A stretch of DNA of 64,000 nucleotides, taken from the NCBI GenBank assembly GCA_947650285.1, contig CANTFL010000394.1:124001-188000 (forward strand). Reading direction: 5' to 3'. The DNA comes from Hyaloperonospora brassicae (taxonomy: Eukaryota > Oomycota > Peronosporomycetes > Peronosporales > Peronosporaceae). A program made the position numbers and the translations under genes. The notes under the pieces were generated by a model. The model ran no database searches. It worked only from the letters and a program-made list of their open reading frames with translations, and was not told the DNA's origin. This document shows, in pieces, positions 41,800 through 54,432 of this stretch; within the stretch, counting starts at the first letter, position 1; each line of letters begins with the position of its first letter.

Positions 41800-42828
41800 T
41801 CACCTCGCCATTCTTTGCGAGAGGTGAGGACTGTTTACGGCCGTGCGCAGTGACGCATGGTCCATATAGACAATGAACGGTCTATCTCCGAGGAGATAGA
41901 CGCGGAACTTAGCCAGTGCGTACTTCATGGCAAGGAGTTCCTTGTCATACACTGGGTACTTGCGTTCAGCTGGTTGCAGCTGACGCGATCGAGAACAGAC
42001 GACGCGCTCTGCGCTGTCTGTGATATACTGCATCAACGTACAGCCGATTGCGAAATCGCTGGCGTCACAGACCACATGAAATGGTCTGTCCTGATCTGCA
42101 ATCGCCAAGATTGGCGATTGCATCAAGCTTTGCTTGATACCTTCAAAGGAACGATGGCACTCAGCGTTCCATGACCACTTGACATTTTTCTTGAGCAAGC
42201 AAGAAAGATGAACAGTCATCTCGGCGTAGTTGCGCGAGTACTTGTGCAAGTACGCCGCAATACCAAGGAACTTCCTTAGTCCCTTGACATCGACTGGCAC
42301 TGGCCAGTCGGTGATCGCCTTGATCTTTTCGGGATCAGGGCGTACGCCGTGTTTACCCACGATGCACCCAAGAAGTGGTATTTCGCTAGCCGCGAATATA
42401 CACTTCTTGAGGTTGACGTACAACTTATGCTTGCGCATGAGTTGAAGAACCTGACGAACGTGAGTTCTGTGAACTTCAACGTCTGTCTTCCGGTCCATAG
42501 CCGGGCTATGGACGAACACGTCGTCAAAATAACTCGGTGCAAAATCACGCACCGGTCTCAACAGATTTGTGACACATCTTTTGAATGTTGCAGAGGCGTT
42601 ACTCAGACCTTGTGGCATCACTAGCTACTCCCACAGCATCCCGCTGGGGGTACTCACATCCGTGTACGGTATGTCCCGTTCACGCATGAGTATCTGATCG
42701 AATCCATCCATCAGATCCATGGACGAGAAGATGGTACTCTTTGACATACGATCTATGATTACGTCCTTCCTCGGTATCGGCGTCTGAGCTGGTACCGTTG
42801 CAGCATTCAATTTGTTGAAAGCGTGCAC
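41800..42828 (-). pseudogene. pol: RT C-terminal part and RNase H, copy C
   Basis: Two adjoining pieces of one frame. 42,625-42,828 holds the palm start (FSSMDLMDGFDQILM) up to a Trp-to-TAG stop after SGMLWE. 41,800-42,621 holds MPQGLSNASATFKRCV, the catalytic YFDDVFVHS near 42.53 kb, the thumb, and RNase H (FHVVCDASDFAIGCTLMQ; KYPVYDKELLAMKYALAKF), ending at a TGA (RMAR*) shared with copy B. Confidence 0.88.
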
Positions 42829-44318
42829 TATCCGCCATCCTCCTGTGGCCTTCGTACACAGAAGGTCGGAGACCTGTGAGGGAAAGTTGATTCCCTCACA
42901 TGGCCCGCTGCTAAGCGATCGGCAAAGAACTTGTCGATCGCTAGTACTTGTTCACGAGACAGTGGCCACTGCTTCATGACACAGTATTTCGAGCCCGGTT
43001 TGAGCTCGATCTCGTGTCGAGTGCCTTTGTCCTTAGGCAACACGCAAGGTACGGATTCAGGGAACACATCCCTGAATTCAATCAAATCCTTATACAAAGG
43101 ATTTGCCTGAAGTGACTCCCAGGATTGGGACGTGTATCGCTCAATCCGAGTCTTCTCATCGAGGACACTTTCGTCCATCGATGAGCTGCTGAGAACCCGT
43201 TCGTTCTCAGCAAATACTGTTGCCGACCGAATGTCGGTCACATACCCATCCTCCGTGACGAGTATGCAGATCTGCTTGACTTTGCCACTACGCAGATCAC
43301 GCAAGAACCGTTTCGGTTCTAGCGTTGGCAATTGAGTTATCTCCGAAGTCAACTTCGGAGGCACAATCAGATCAAGCGTATAAGCGCCTACGCTTGATCC
43401 GTCATTAACCAAGACGTTCAACGTCTCGGTTTCTTCCTGGGAACTTTCTTCCACAGGTTGCTGAGGGCCTGATCCCTCAGCAAGCGATTCTTGAGGAATT
43501 CCTTCCTCAAGTACGTGGGGACTTATTCCCTCGACGTCTTCCGACTGTGGCTGTGCAACCACAGTCAGGAACCGATCCTCTACGGTCGACTCTCCAGTCG
43601 ACCTAGGATATCCGTGTTGCCGCTTGTGGGCAACCGGTTTCTTTCTTCTAAGATGCTGCCCGCTAGGCATGCATCCATGTCCCGGTCCACTCGACTTATT
43701 CGAGTGGTGGACCTTCGGCGCAGCCTGTACATCTGTACAGCCGCCGGGAGCTTGCTCCACAGTGTAGTGATCAACTACACTGTGATCTTGTGCAGTCGTG
43801 CTAACGACCGTACCGCAAGTGAGGCCATCGCACTCACTCGCAGTACATCCAAACGCTTGTGGACGCTCCAAGATGTTCATCAGATGGCCATATGATGAAC
43901 AAGCGGCAGGCATCTTCACGGATCGATGCTGCCAGCTCACCCTTGGCTCGTACTTTCTGAGCCAAGGTAATCCCAGGATGACATCAAATTTGTCATCCAG
44001 ATCTAGTACGATAAAGTCATCATCGTACTGTTCACCCTCTAACGTGTAGTGGACTCCCGCTACACGTTTTGCAACGGTAATCGATGCGCCTGTTGCAAGG
44101 CGCACCGTCATCCTCGTGAGGGGAATGTCGCGCTCAACGAACTTGAGCCTACGACCCTCTAGTGACTGGCGTCGAACAAAGTTGTTCGACGCCCCACAGT
44201 CTACTAGGGCACGAAGCGACAAATCATTTGTCGCTTCCAACTTCAAGGTAATGAGCGAAACGTCATCACCAGGTGCAGATACACACAATGATTGTGTATC
44301 TGGAGCAACTTTCGTCAA
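42828..44318 (-). pseudogene. pol: Retropepsin, linker and RT N-terminus, copy C
   Basis: 496 codons open, from just after the gag overlap to a 1-nt deletion near 42.84 kb (RRPQEDGG in place of R.STGGWRIV). The retropepsin motif ALVDCGASNNFV is near 44.20 kb. The position that is TAA in copy A is an open GGC codon here (LRSGKVKQIC). Nearly identical to copy A overall. Confidence 0.88.
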
Positions 44319-44368
44319 GAGATTTGCAAATTCTCTTGAGGTGGCTGGATCAGTAGGGCGCTCCGCCC

Positions 44369-45522
44369 CTACTGACCCCGACCAATTTTTGATGGTCCAT
44401 CTCGCTGTTGCGGCTTCGCAACAGCGCTGGACCCACTCCCATTGCCCTTTCTGTCAAATGAATGTCCATTTCGCTCAGTACTGTTTGGTACTGGGCGTGG
44501 AGCACTACAATCGTATGCGTAGTGCCCTAACTTCTGACAGAGATTGCACTTCTGCAATCGCTTGTTGTTTGAAGAGCGAGGTCTCTCTCTCTCAACATAG
44601 CAGAGATCCATTGGTCTGGACCTCCGATCTCTTGTCGTCTCGGTGGACGATAAGAGTTTGAGCTAGCATGAGCCTGTCTCATGCTAAAGTCTTCCTGTTC
44701 CGCGGCTGATATCGCATCTTCCAGCGTATTCAGCTCAAGGCGGAACAGATGGCTCCTGACGGGCCCCTCTGCGAGCCCTTGCATGAACACCGTAATCAAC
44801 GTGTGTTCATGAACTGGGTTAGCAGTTATACTACTCGCAAGGAGTCGTATATGTTGTGCGTTAGCGTGCACATCACGCTTACCCTGCTTGAGTTTCAGGA
44901 GCTCTGAACGAGCCCTGAACTCAGCACGTGGCGGCTCAAACGTTTGTCTGAGCCGGGAATTGAAGTCATCTAGCGACCTAAACACATTTGGGTCGCTACT
45001 CTCGAGCCCCAGGGACCAAGTTTTGGCACGCCCTGCCAAGTGGTTTTGAGCAATTGTGAGTTTCATTTGCTCATCTTCGACGCGACGAGCCCTTAGGGCT
45101 CTGTCGAGTTCGACAAACCATAGTAACAGGGAGTCCTCCGGGACTCCACTGTACTTGGAGATGTCAACCTTCATGACCTCGGGACGACGCGCATGCGCCG
45201 TCCCGCCCACAGCAGCATGGTATTGCTGCTGTCTCAACAGCTCCGTCTGTTGAGCACCGAGTTCTCTCAACTGCTCGGCCTGTTGAGATCCTTGCTGGTG
45301 AAGCAAGGCTACTTTCTCCCTTCCGACGACAAGTTCATTTTAAATGAACTTGGATATAGCGGCATGTTGTTGGTCTCTGTCTAGAGACTCCAACATGGCG
45401 CTAATGGCGAACTCGCCTACGGTAGAACTCATTCGTTCTACCGCACTCCATTCGATGTCGCTCAAATGGGTAAACCCTTCACGCGTGGCGTGAAAGGTCT
45501 TTTCATCATCCAACATGTTCAT
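44369..45522 (-). pseudogene. gag: gag, copy C (stop and one frameshift)
   Basis: Begins at ATG 45,522 (MNMLDDEKTFH). It has the same TAA as copy A at 45,342-45,340, then runs open to a 1-nt deletion near 44.62 kb (GGPDQWIS against GGPEPMDL in A). After this the zinc knuckle continues in the next frame at 44,369-44,611 (CNLCQKLGHYAYDC). The gag domain (LLLWFVELDRALRARRVEDE) is well kept. Confidence 0.85.
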
Positions 45523-45566
45523 GTTGGATGTTGTGGTCGTTGAAAGGACTACAAAGTGCTACCAGG

Positions 45567-45957
45567 TGTAACGGGGCACACCCTTGCGCAACTTAACGCA
45601 AGGGTTTTGGGTGCCCCGACAGACGTACACAAGGCAAGCGAGGAAGCGTATGTAAGGTAAAAGCAGAACTGTTATATTTATATAATTGAGTCTTTTAACT
45701 ACTGTCTCTCTCTTTGACTAAACTTAATTATGCTAATATAACTGAGTGTATGGTGACGTCTCGTCACCACTCATTGCGCGCGTCTTTCGGGGATTTGTGG
45801 GTTGATATCATCAAGATATCAACCAATGAGCAGACGCTTTGGTCGACCTATCAATATCACCACTTTGGTGATATTGTTCAAAGAATATTCAGCTTCATAT
45901 TCTTTATTGTAACTTTCCTTAAAGTGACAATTCCATGTACCGGGCTACCCCGTTACA
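45567..45957 (-). repeat. 5' LTR of copy C (391 bp)
   Basis: Pairs with 38,002-38,393. The putative primer-binding site (TGGTAGCACTTTGTAG on the minus strand) is at about 45,549-45,564, two bases from the LTR. The right target duplication GTCAA is at 45,958-45,962. Confidence 0.93.
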
Positions 45958-45962
45958 GTCAA

Positions 45963-47150
45963 CGTATGGACTGTACATCAGAAAAGTACTCGTGTCCAAT
46001 GTGATAGTTTTTCGTATTGAAATTTGGTCCATATAATCTTTTAAATATAAAATGAATTATTAAATTTGATTTCGTGATTAGCCTTGACTACCGATCAAGT
46101 AACAGCAGTGGAAAGGAACATTATTTCACTCAGGAAAGAGACTGATAAAGATGATGTCTATATTTCCTTTGTAGTGTGTATATATATAAATACATACATC
46201 ATGTTCGTTGCGGGCAATACTACCGCGTCGGATTCGGAGTATAGAACTTAGCTATCGCCAACAGACAGCCTGCTTTTCTGTACCTGCTATTTACGTCGAG
46301 ACCGTTCAATGCAACTGCCTCGATTCAAAATACGATCCATCAGACACCTAAAAGAGTTCGAAAATATATGCATTCACAGTGTCAGGTCGACTTCTACATT
46401 GACAGGACTCTCTATTCATCTCCTCGGCAGCATCGGCTTCACAGAAGTCTCATTGATACGTTTTAAGTCGGATGCTATATCAGAATCACCGGGATAGGTG
46501 ACCTTCAGTTCGGGTCCCTCTTTTTATAGTACTTTCACCGGGACCGATGCAGCGATGCACTAGATTCACATGGTGCATTTTTATGTGCATTAATATTTAT
46601 TTAACGCTGTAGATCACTCCGTATCTGATAAGGCAAATTATTATCGGCAGATAGGTCTCAGATGCCAATTCAACAGCTGCACAATTCTATTAAGCCGCTT
46701 TCTTGGCAATTTTTGATGCACTACGCAGGGAATGTCTAACTATAAGAAAAAAACCCGACAATAGTTTGGGCTAAATAAAATATGCTTCTTTTGCTTGCAA
46801 AGGTTGAACAATACTACATCGTCACCGGTCAGATATCAATTAGTTTTGAAGGATTGCGACTAGTGATATTTCAGAAGCACGATATATGGTGAAAGACCGC
46901 GACTTTTTACTAAGGCACGCGATCATCGTAACGTACGAGTAACTAAAAGAAACCTACGCGGAAAAACATGTAAGTAACGGACACAGAGGCATTAGGATTA
47001 TGAGCATAAATAGATTTAATTCTTAATCCACAACCTCAGGCTCATCTTGCAAATTACAGGTCATGAATCCAAGCGATAAAGACTCCACTGCCCAACAGCG
47101 AACACCGGCTCGCGACGTCGCCAGGACGGACATATAGAGAGTGCTAGTCG
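45963..47150. other. AT-rich sequence, no gene seen
   Basis: No recognisable domain. The frame at 46,309-46,497 has no family features. Confidence 0.4.
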
Positions 47151-47179
47151 AATTTCGATGCAAACTGTGATCTAATAAA

Positions 47180-47860
47180 CCGACTTAAAGGACTCCTCGA
47201 TTAAATGGCGAAGCAACGAAGCTCAGTTCGTGGTGAAGCATTTGATTATTGCCGTGACGAAGCTGCGCCCACTCCACCTTTCGAACAATTTTCAATAGGT
47301 GAAGCTCGTTCACGACTTCATCAGAGAGTTGATTTGTCGGATGAGAAGAGGCTGACTCGATGAGCGTATTAAGAATGCCGCGCCGCTTGTAGCGCCATTA
47401 ATGTCGCCGCATATTCAGCCGACGCAACAAGTGAACCTAAATTGGCCGCCGAGACCTCCACAGCGTTTCTCGCCACGTGAATATCATGAGTTGAAGATAC
47501 CAAACCCCTAAGACCCAAACTGACCCGGCTTCGTCAAGTTTACGGGTAAGGGTACCTGCTGAGGTGTGGTTGCAGACTTCAAGGCGTGGGATATGCGATT
47601 CCTTCGACGACACGGTACATCCCAGCTGATAAGCGGATGCGATTTTTAAAAAGAGTTTATAATTCTCATTCTATTATAAAGCTGGATGGAGCGGCACTCA
47701 GCTATTATAAGAAGATGAAGCCGGTGTAATCCTCTATGTCGAACACACTTGAACACGTTATAAGCAGCATGTTGATGCTGTACATGGCAACGATTCCCCT
47801 ACAAAAATATTTGTGCTAATGATGAGCGAGAAGAATCAACGCAAGACATGGACCAAGCAT
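47180..47860 (+). pseudogene. Copia-type gag relic
   Basis: On the plus strand PQRFSPREYHELKIPNP near 47.47 kb is followed by FTGKGTC, VADFKAWDMRFLRRHGTSQL and later GNDSPTKIFVLMMSEKNQRK. The FTGK..Y.GL..GF.SWG..FLRQ pattern is that of oomycete copia gag proteins; compare FDGSELYQGLGSGFSDWGRM in the copia at 53.86 kb. Stops and shifts abound. No LTRs assigned. Confidence 0.45.
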
Positions 47861-48140
47861 TACTAGTACCGTGTGTACGTATCAGAGCGGTTGACTACTC
47901 GAAAAAGGCTCGCTGGAATTTTTATGCAAATCATGGCCTTCGCATACTAAGACCTCAATGCTAGCTCGGCTTAATGCGAAACGACGTGAGTGCCTTGTAC
48001 GAGCCGCAGGACTTTTTGCATTTGCCATTCATATTGAGACCGGCACGAAGAACACCAAAAGCGGGAATGGATGAAATTTAGCTGTTCTCTTAGGCCGCGT
48101 GCTATGTGGTCGTTACCTCAACTGTGGACGAAGGGACTAA

Positions 48141-48400
48141 TGTAACGGGGTAGCCCGTTACATGAAATTACCGTTGTGAGAAATGGCAATAAAGAATGTG
48201 ACGTAAAACTTCATTTTATAACATCAGTAAGTAGAGTGATATTGTTGAGATGACCCAACAGTCTACTCATTAGTTATTATTGCGATAATATTTACCCACC
48301 AAGTGATGCTAGACGTGCGCTATGGGTGGTGAATAGACGTTATTATACGTTCAGTTTCATTAATATAACTAAGTTTGGACAGATCAGAGAGCAAGATATA
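48141..48400 (+). repeat. Partial gypsy LTR of the first family
   Basis: Starts TGTAACGGGGTAGCCCGTTACA and continues through the AATGGCAATAAAGAATGTGA and CCACCAAGTGATGCTAGACG blocks. The 3' half of the LTR is missing. Confidence 0.75.
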
Positions 48401-49265
48401 TGTGACAGGCCACCGATGTTTTTACTGACACTATAAAAGTACCCACAATGACCACCGTATCGACATATGCCTTGTAAATTCCCGTACACTAAACGTGCAA
48501 AGGTAGGTAAGTCTACTGAGCAAGTTAAGCGGAGAAAGGGTAGTAGTATGGGTTTTTGTTTTTAGATCCAAACTACTCTTCAAGGTTCTTCATGACGTAT
48601 AGATTCGCAAAATAAAATCATCAAACGGAGCTACTGCTCGCCAGCTACAGCTCGCATCTTGCAGCAAATGGTGGTTCGCTCGGTAAATATATTTGTCTCT
48701 ATCAAACAACAAGTGAAGCGGGGCTGAAATTTCAAGGTAGATATTCCTTTAAAAATTGCTGAACAAATAAAAAATGGTAGAATTTTGTCACTTTAGACAT
48801 TATTCAGATAGAACCATTTTTGCTGTCAATAATATGGGGCAGGGTCACACCGTTTGGTCACCCCCTCCTCAACCATCAGCAATTTAGTGACTATTTGTTG
48901 TTTCGTTTATTGAGCCTGAAATGGTAGCTGGGAACTAGTATTCATACGAACTTATGATCCTAGTTACCTCTCTGTACATTACCTACATTTTCTTCTGCGT
49001 CGGTTTATTGAAGTTACCCGTCCTGTACAATGGTCGAAAACCTTTATCAGCCACGCTCTTTTACGTCAAAAATCGTGATTTTTCAACACCACGAGTCGCA
49101 TTCATTCAATATCTTTAGTCGTATAATCTAAACACTCCTTCTTATAGGACCATACTTACCTGTATTTATCGCAAGTCCGTTCAGCTGGCTAATTAGTGGT
49201 GCTGGGATGTTCGTAGTCAGTTTCCGCACTAATACTCTTAGATTCGCAGTATGGCCTTTACGGGT
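48401..49265. other. No gene seen
   Basis: AT-rich, no recognisable frame or repeat. Confidence 0.4.
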
Positions 49266-49269
49266 CTTC

Positions 49270-49600
49270 AATATCTAAAAATTATACAAATTTGAATCGC
49301 ACATCGATGTGCTCCGCCCGACCGGAGGTGACCTCGGCCTTGATCGGAGCGAAGGCTGCTTGATTGTCGACGTGCAATATTCAACTAGGCTTAAGCAACA
49401 CGTCAATCTCCTATAGCAGTTCAATATTAACAATATTAACCGCAGCGTTTCGTGAAGACGTCACAAACTCAGCTTACATTGCTAGAAGAGAGACATACTT
49501 ATGCTTCTTGTATTCACTCGAGCAGTAGAAACCAAGTTTTAAAAGCATCCGCGGCGCCATGACTAAGGAGATGGACAATAGTCGACTTGACTCAAGGAAA
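49270..49600 (-). pseudogene. Copia RNase H fragment
   Basis: Minus strand: EYKKHKYVSLLAM, AEFVTSSRNAAVNIVNIELL, then ILHVDNQAAFAPIKAEVTSG and RAEHIDVRFKFV, ending near 49,285. This is the classic RNase H end of copia pol, from an element different from the one at 49,683-54,761. Confidence 0.65.
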
Positions 49601-49677
49601 TTGGTATATGTGCGTGTTGAAAAAAAGAGGTAAAACTTTTCAGCGTACAAGCTGCCTTCTTGGCGGCGTTGCAAGAA

Positions 49678-49682
49678 GACTT
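49678..49682. repeat. Target site duplication, copia element, left (GACTT)
   Basis: GACTT precedes the left LTR and recurs at 54,762-54,766. Confidence 0.85.
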
Positions 49683-49957
49683 TGTTATTTTCCGGCGGTA
49701 ACTTGCGCAGTAGGTGGTAGAATGGGAACTGAAAAACGTGCTAGAAGACTTAGCCTGCAGAACTCGATTCGGAACGTTACCCAAAACTCTCTCATGCCTC
49801 ATTCTATCAATCGCCTCTTTCCATTAGTCGCCTCTTGCCATCAGTCGTGGCTGTCTGGTGCGTCGCTTCATTTTTTCTTCGTCATGCATCAAGACGTGGA
49901 CACTCACTGGCTCTATGTGTAGTGTCTAAGCTCATGCAACACCATCGATCTTTAGCA
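49683..49957 (-). repeat. 3' LTR of the copia element (275 bp)
   Basis: Begins TGTTATTTTCCGGCGG and ends TTTAGCA. Holds about three copies of the 17-bp unit (ATCAGTCGCCTCTTGCC) at about 49,805-49,846. Confidence 0.85.
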
Positions 49958-50086
49958 CTCTTCTTGTCGACGACTTTCAAGCTTCATCCACGACCTTGCT
50001 ACGCGATGTGCAGTAGCGTCCGCAACTCGACCAACCTGCTCGCGTCAAATGCTTTTGTTAGACGTCAGCGGTTATAAGCTCGCTCC

Positions 50087-51577
50087 TCACGTAGACAGGC
50101 GCCACAATGCCACGTCGTGCTTGGTTGCACAAGTACTTGACACCAACATCGATAAGCTTCGCTTTCGTCGATGTAGGCCCCCTCTTATCTGCAAAATTGC
50201 CGCCTGGTTGTCAATGTGCGTCGTGAACAACAGTATCGCATCACGCCGATCCTGGTTAGTGTCTAGCGTATGCCGAGCAGCTCGCGTCCGGCTTTTGAAG
50301 CCGCGACGAGCTCTGACTCCATTGTGCTCAGCGATACGCCGACTTGATTCTTTGACCACCAGCTTACCACCATGTCATTGAGTAGCACCACACAGCCGCT
50401 CAAAGACTTCGGATACGACTTGTCTTATGCATAGTCGGCGTTGCTGTAGCTTACGAGCGTTGTATGTGCGCCCGCTTGCGCTATCGCTATCATCCGGATC
50501 TTAAGTGCACGTGTGCCGCTAAAATAGCGTACAATGCGCTTCGCGAGCTTCCAGTCTTGCGTGCGCGGCGCGTGCGTCTGCCACCTGACCTTTTGTACCG
50601 CAAAAGCGATGTCGGGTATCGTGCATCTGGCGACCCAGAGCAACAAACACACAAGCTACTGAAACTTGCGGACGTTAGACTGCCCTGGCGCACTCGTGAT
50701 CGGCAGCAGATCGCTCTCCACGCTTACTGCGTCGCAATAGTCTGCTTTTATTGGCGCGCGCCGCATTTGCCTTAAGCGTCCCGTGTTGCTGTAGGATGTC
50801 GAGAAACGCCTCCTCCTAATTCAGCAGGTACTCGCGATCGTTGGTGTGCTTCAAACGCATGCCCAGAAACTTTGTCACCGGCCCAGGGTTCTTGATTTAT
50901 AAGCACCGTAGGCTTGCAAAGACCGCTTCGACTTCTTCGCTTGTCGTTTTGGTCACCAGAAGATCATCGACATAGACGCCGACGATCACCACGCCGGCCT
51001 CATCGCGCCTATAGTACAAGCACATGTTGATGATGCAGCGCGTAAATTCCGCCTCTTGAAGACGTATGTGGAGCATCTAGCTCCATAGCCGTCTCGCCTG
51101 GTTTAACCCATACACTCCCTTCTCGAGCTCGAGCACGACTTCGTCGTCGCTGTCCACTCTGAGTTCCTTTAGCTTGTCCTTGCCGATCGTCAAGCACTTT
51201 GATACATGCATCAGGATCTTCAGATACTGCCCTTTCTCTTCCTTTACATAGGCATTCGGCACGTAACCATATTTGGCGGGAACGCCCCAAGTTGCAGCGA
51301 GAGCAAGGGTTATTTTCACCGTCATCATATCCATGACGTCGGCGAACGTGATCGCGTAATCCACGCCAATCCTTCGCTCATTTCTGCATTCCACTAAACG
51401 TGCCTTGTTTTGCTCCAGCTTGCCATCAGCAGTGGTCTTTGTGTTATAGACCCATTTGCTGTGCAACACGTTGCTGCGGCTCAGGTGTCGCGACAGGGTC
51501 CATACGTCGTTCGCCTCGAGAGCGGCGATCTCCTCGCTCATAGCATACTGCCACTCCTGACTCTTCACGATGTTCAT
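50087..51577 (-). pseudogene. pol: Copia RT and RNase H
   Basis: 51,077-51,577 is the RT start (WQYAMSEEIAALEANDVWTL, LHSKWVYNTKTTADGKLEQN, KARLV). The catalytic YVDD is intact at 50,962-50,973 (VGVYVDDLLV). RNase H follows at 50,425-50,652 (IPDIAFAVQKVR, DWKLAKRIVRYFSGTRALKI, SYSNADYA) and 50,087-50,359 (ESSRRIAEHNGVRARR, THIDNQAAILQIRGG). Several stops and shifts. Confidence 0.8.
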
Positions 51578-51824
51578 GGCTTCAGCATAGTGACAAGGAT
51601 CTTGTTCAAAGACGTGAGCGGCCGTGCCGCCCGTGCTTGGTGATTCGACCTGGCTCGACGCAGCCTTCTTCGTGGCTCCTCGCGTCGCATGCGGCTGGCG
51701 AGTCCTCAGAATCTTTTGCTTCGACTTGCTGGTCTACTGCAGCTTCAGATGCTCTTGCGCGCCTTCGTCAGCGTCTGCTCGATTATCGTCATCGAGCTCG
51801 AGTTGAAGCTGCCGGTTATGTGCT

Positions 51825-52762
51825 TCAGTCAGTGTCTCGACGTTCGGCACGTGCTGAGTGGTGATTACCTTCTTGTCCTTCTTGGGATATACTCGAAACC
51901 CCTCGTCTTATTGCCGCATCCGAGGATAGAGCCGACCGGCGCGCAATGCGCGAAGTTGTTTTTGAAGGGTTGTGGTACATGGTGCAGTAGAACCCGAAGA
52001 CGACGATGTATCTCAAGTTCGGCTCTTGTCCCGTCAAAACCTCGAGTGGCGATGCGCGCTTCGGTTTAGAGTTGGTGGGACTTCTGTTAAGGATGCAGGT
52101 CGAGTGCTCTGCTGCATCACCCCAAAACGTGAGAGGTAGCCCACACGCGAAGATCATCGCTCTTGTTATGTTTAGTATCGTTCGATGCATCTGTTCTGCT
52201 TTGCCGTTGGAAAATTGATTATTTACCTCACTCACTTGCCTCGCGACGCCTGTGGATTCGCAGAAGAGGTCTACGTTCTGGTACTCCCTACCTCCGTCAG
52301 TCCTGAGGACGGCAATACGACACTCGAACTGTCGTTCGAAGAACGCAAAAAAATGTTCAAACTTTCTCTCGGCGGCGTCTTTCGTTGGCGCCAAGAAAAC
52401 GCGACAATATCTTTCTTACAATCAGTAAAATTGATCAGATACTGGTTTTGCCATCGATCAGCAGGCATTAGAGGTCCTTTGAGATCAGAACAAATAATAC
52501 CGCCGATGCGATCGATTGGAGCGTTTCGACCCGAATCTTTCTGACTCTGCTTGTTCTCGGTTTGTTTGTTCTGCGCGCAGGCGGTACACGTCATGCCCTT
52601 ATGGTCCGTGAGCTCAATGCCCGACGACGGGTTCTCAGCGATCTTCTCGATCGTGTCGAAATAGAGATGTCCCAAGCGCTGGTGGAAGTGAAGCAGCGAT
52701 CCTCGGTGCATCACTGGTGACGTGTCGGCCGCAAGCTCCTCCTGAAGCGCAGCCATGATCAC
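51825..52762 (-). pseudogene. pol: Copia GAG-pre-integrase and integrase
   Basis: 52,271-52,762 carries the pre-integrase histidine/cysteine region (LLHFHQRLGHLYFDTIEKIA; MTCTACAQNK) and the start of the core (ICSDLKGPL). 51,825-52,394 continues with VLRTDGGREYQNVDLF (Asp) and QFSNGKAEQMHRTI (Glu), then LPLTFWGDAAEHSTCILNRS. One shift separates the frames. Confidence 0.82.
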
Positions 52763-52888
52763 GTCGACTGGATCTTACGTTCTCGCGAGCATGCCGACTG
52801 TTCTGACGACGAAGACGCTGTTCCGGATCACCACGTCAAACACAGCGAGTGCGTCAATGCGACGCAATACGATGCGTTTCCCATTCAT

Positions 52889-53737
52889 TTACGAGAGCGT
52901 ATACCCGCTCGCATCGATATTTCTGTAGCTCACGATGTTGCGCGCGAGGCTCGACGCAAAGTGCACGTTTGTGAGCAGTACAGTGCTCTCCTTGCCGTCA
53001 GCAATGACAAAGAGCCGCACGTCGCCGAATGTTTTCAGCACAAGCTTCGCGTCATGGGCGAGGGAGACCTCGTCGCTGCAGTACTTCGCATTCAGCAGCA
53101 TTCGCTCATCATTGACGAGATGAAGGCTAGCTCCGCTGTACAAGATCCAGTCGTTTTGTACGTTGCTGCTGCTGTCTTGCACGGCCAGAATTACCTCGTC
53201 ATCAACGCCGCTATCATCGTCGTTTTCCTTGACTTTCTTCTTTGATCTGCAGTCGACCGTTAGCTGACCTTTCTTTACGCATTTAAACCACGTGCGAGTC
53301 TCCTTCGTCGTCTCAGTGTCCGATACCGCTGCGACGACCTCACGACCGAGGGTCCGTCCCGCCTTGTTCTCAATCTCGACAACTTGTGCAAATCGCGCCA
53401 GATCTTCCGCTTGGAACAAGTGGTTGTACCTCCCGTTGTTGTACCTTGCCACCAAAACGGTGCTGAGTTCACTCGACGCGTAGTGGACGATATTGTACAG
53501 TACTTGTACCTCGGCGCCACCACCGCACGCGTCGCAAACAGCGACCAAGAAAAGAGAGTGTTTTGGCCATGGCCGCTTCAGAACCTTTCGTGTGTTGAAA
53601 AGCTTCATACTTTGCGACGCCGTGATTGGCGTCTTGAATGTGTTCAACAGCCGAACTATCGCGTGATCAAGTGTCGCTTCCTTGAGCCACCAGTTGTCTA
53701 CTTGTTTTTGGTAATGGCGTTCAGCCGTGCTCGCCAA
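52889..53737 (-). pseudogene. Copia gag C-terminus, zinc knuckle and retropepsin
   Basis: 282 codons open. The gag end (LNTFKTPITASQSMKLF) runs into a damaged zinc knuckle (WFKCVKKGQLTVDC: first Cys replaced, His missing), then the retropepsin motif at about 53,132-53,152 reads DWILYSGASLH. The catalytic Asp of DSGA has become Tyr, so the protease is dead. The N-terminal part of gag continues at 53,740-54,432. Confidence 0.8.
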
Positions 53738-53739
53738 TA

Positions 53740-54432
53740 TTGTCTCATTAGATCAACTTTGACGGCTTCCGCCCACGCGAAGCCATACGTTTGCTGCGCT
53801 ATCGAGACTTGTCGGAGGAACATTCTTCCCCAATCCGAGAATCCTGAGCCGAGGCCTTGGTACAGCTCACTCCCATCGAACTTTCTAATGGCGAGCTAGC
53901 GTTGTCGTGCGTCCGGCGTGCGCATTGACATTCCTTGTATCGGCGCTGGTTGCACTGGCGGTGCTGGCACGTGCTCATACTCATGAGCCGGCGTAGACTC
54001 ATAGAGCGGCGCTTGTTGCCGAGCTTGCTGCTATCTGCCGCCTCGTTGCGGCCCGAACGGTTCGAAGAGCGATCTCCTTAACTGCGCCACGAGCTCGTCC
54101 GCGTGCTGGTCGAGGCGCGTCGTAGCCAAGTCCATCCCATGTGTTAGAGCGCCGCCCATGCCGCGACCAAGGTCCGATGCGTAGAAACTCGTATTGATCG
54201 CTCCTCGCAGCCGCTCTTTTTCGTCGACCTGCATCTTCGACGTCTCGAGCGCCTGCATGCAATCCGCGAGAGGCTGGAGCATCGTGAAGACCCTTTCATC
54301 TGTGCCCGCACCCCTTTCGTGGGCTTGGGAGTTGCCGACGACAGCTGGAATTTGCACGTCTCTTTTGCGGCCGGGTGCTGCAGAAGCTCGGGTCGAGTCG
54401 TCGACTATTGGAAAGCCCAAAATTGGGTTCAT
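53740..54432 (-). pseudogene. gag: Copia gag N-terminal part
   Basis: Starts at ATG 54,432-54,430 (MNPILGFPIVDDSTRASAAP), only four bases inside the LTR and within the tRNA-like primer-binding site. It is open to a stop at about 54,031. After the break it resumes as IRKFDGSELYQGLGSGFSDW and FLRQVSIAQQTYGFAWAEAV, the conserved oomycete copia gag block. Confidence 0.78.

Larger units (their letters stand above)
38002..45957 (-). mobile_element. Ty3/gypsy retrotransposon copy C (7,956 bp, minus strand)
   Basis: Complete from LTR to LTR with a perfect 5-bp target duplication GTCAA on both sides. Gag and pol read on the minus strand from 45.5 down to 39.5 kb; the accessory gene reads on the plus strand from 38,527 to 40,116. 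It has only a few inactivating changes: a stop in gag, two 1-nt deletions, two Trp-to-stop changes in pol, one stop near 40.86 kb, and two stops in the antisense gene. It is the best-preserved copy as a whole and a good reference for the family. Confidence 0.95.
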
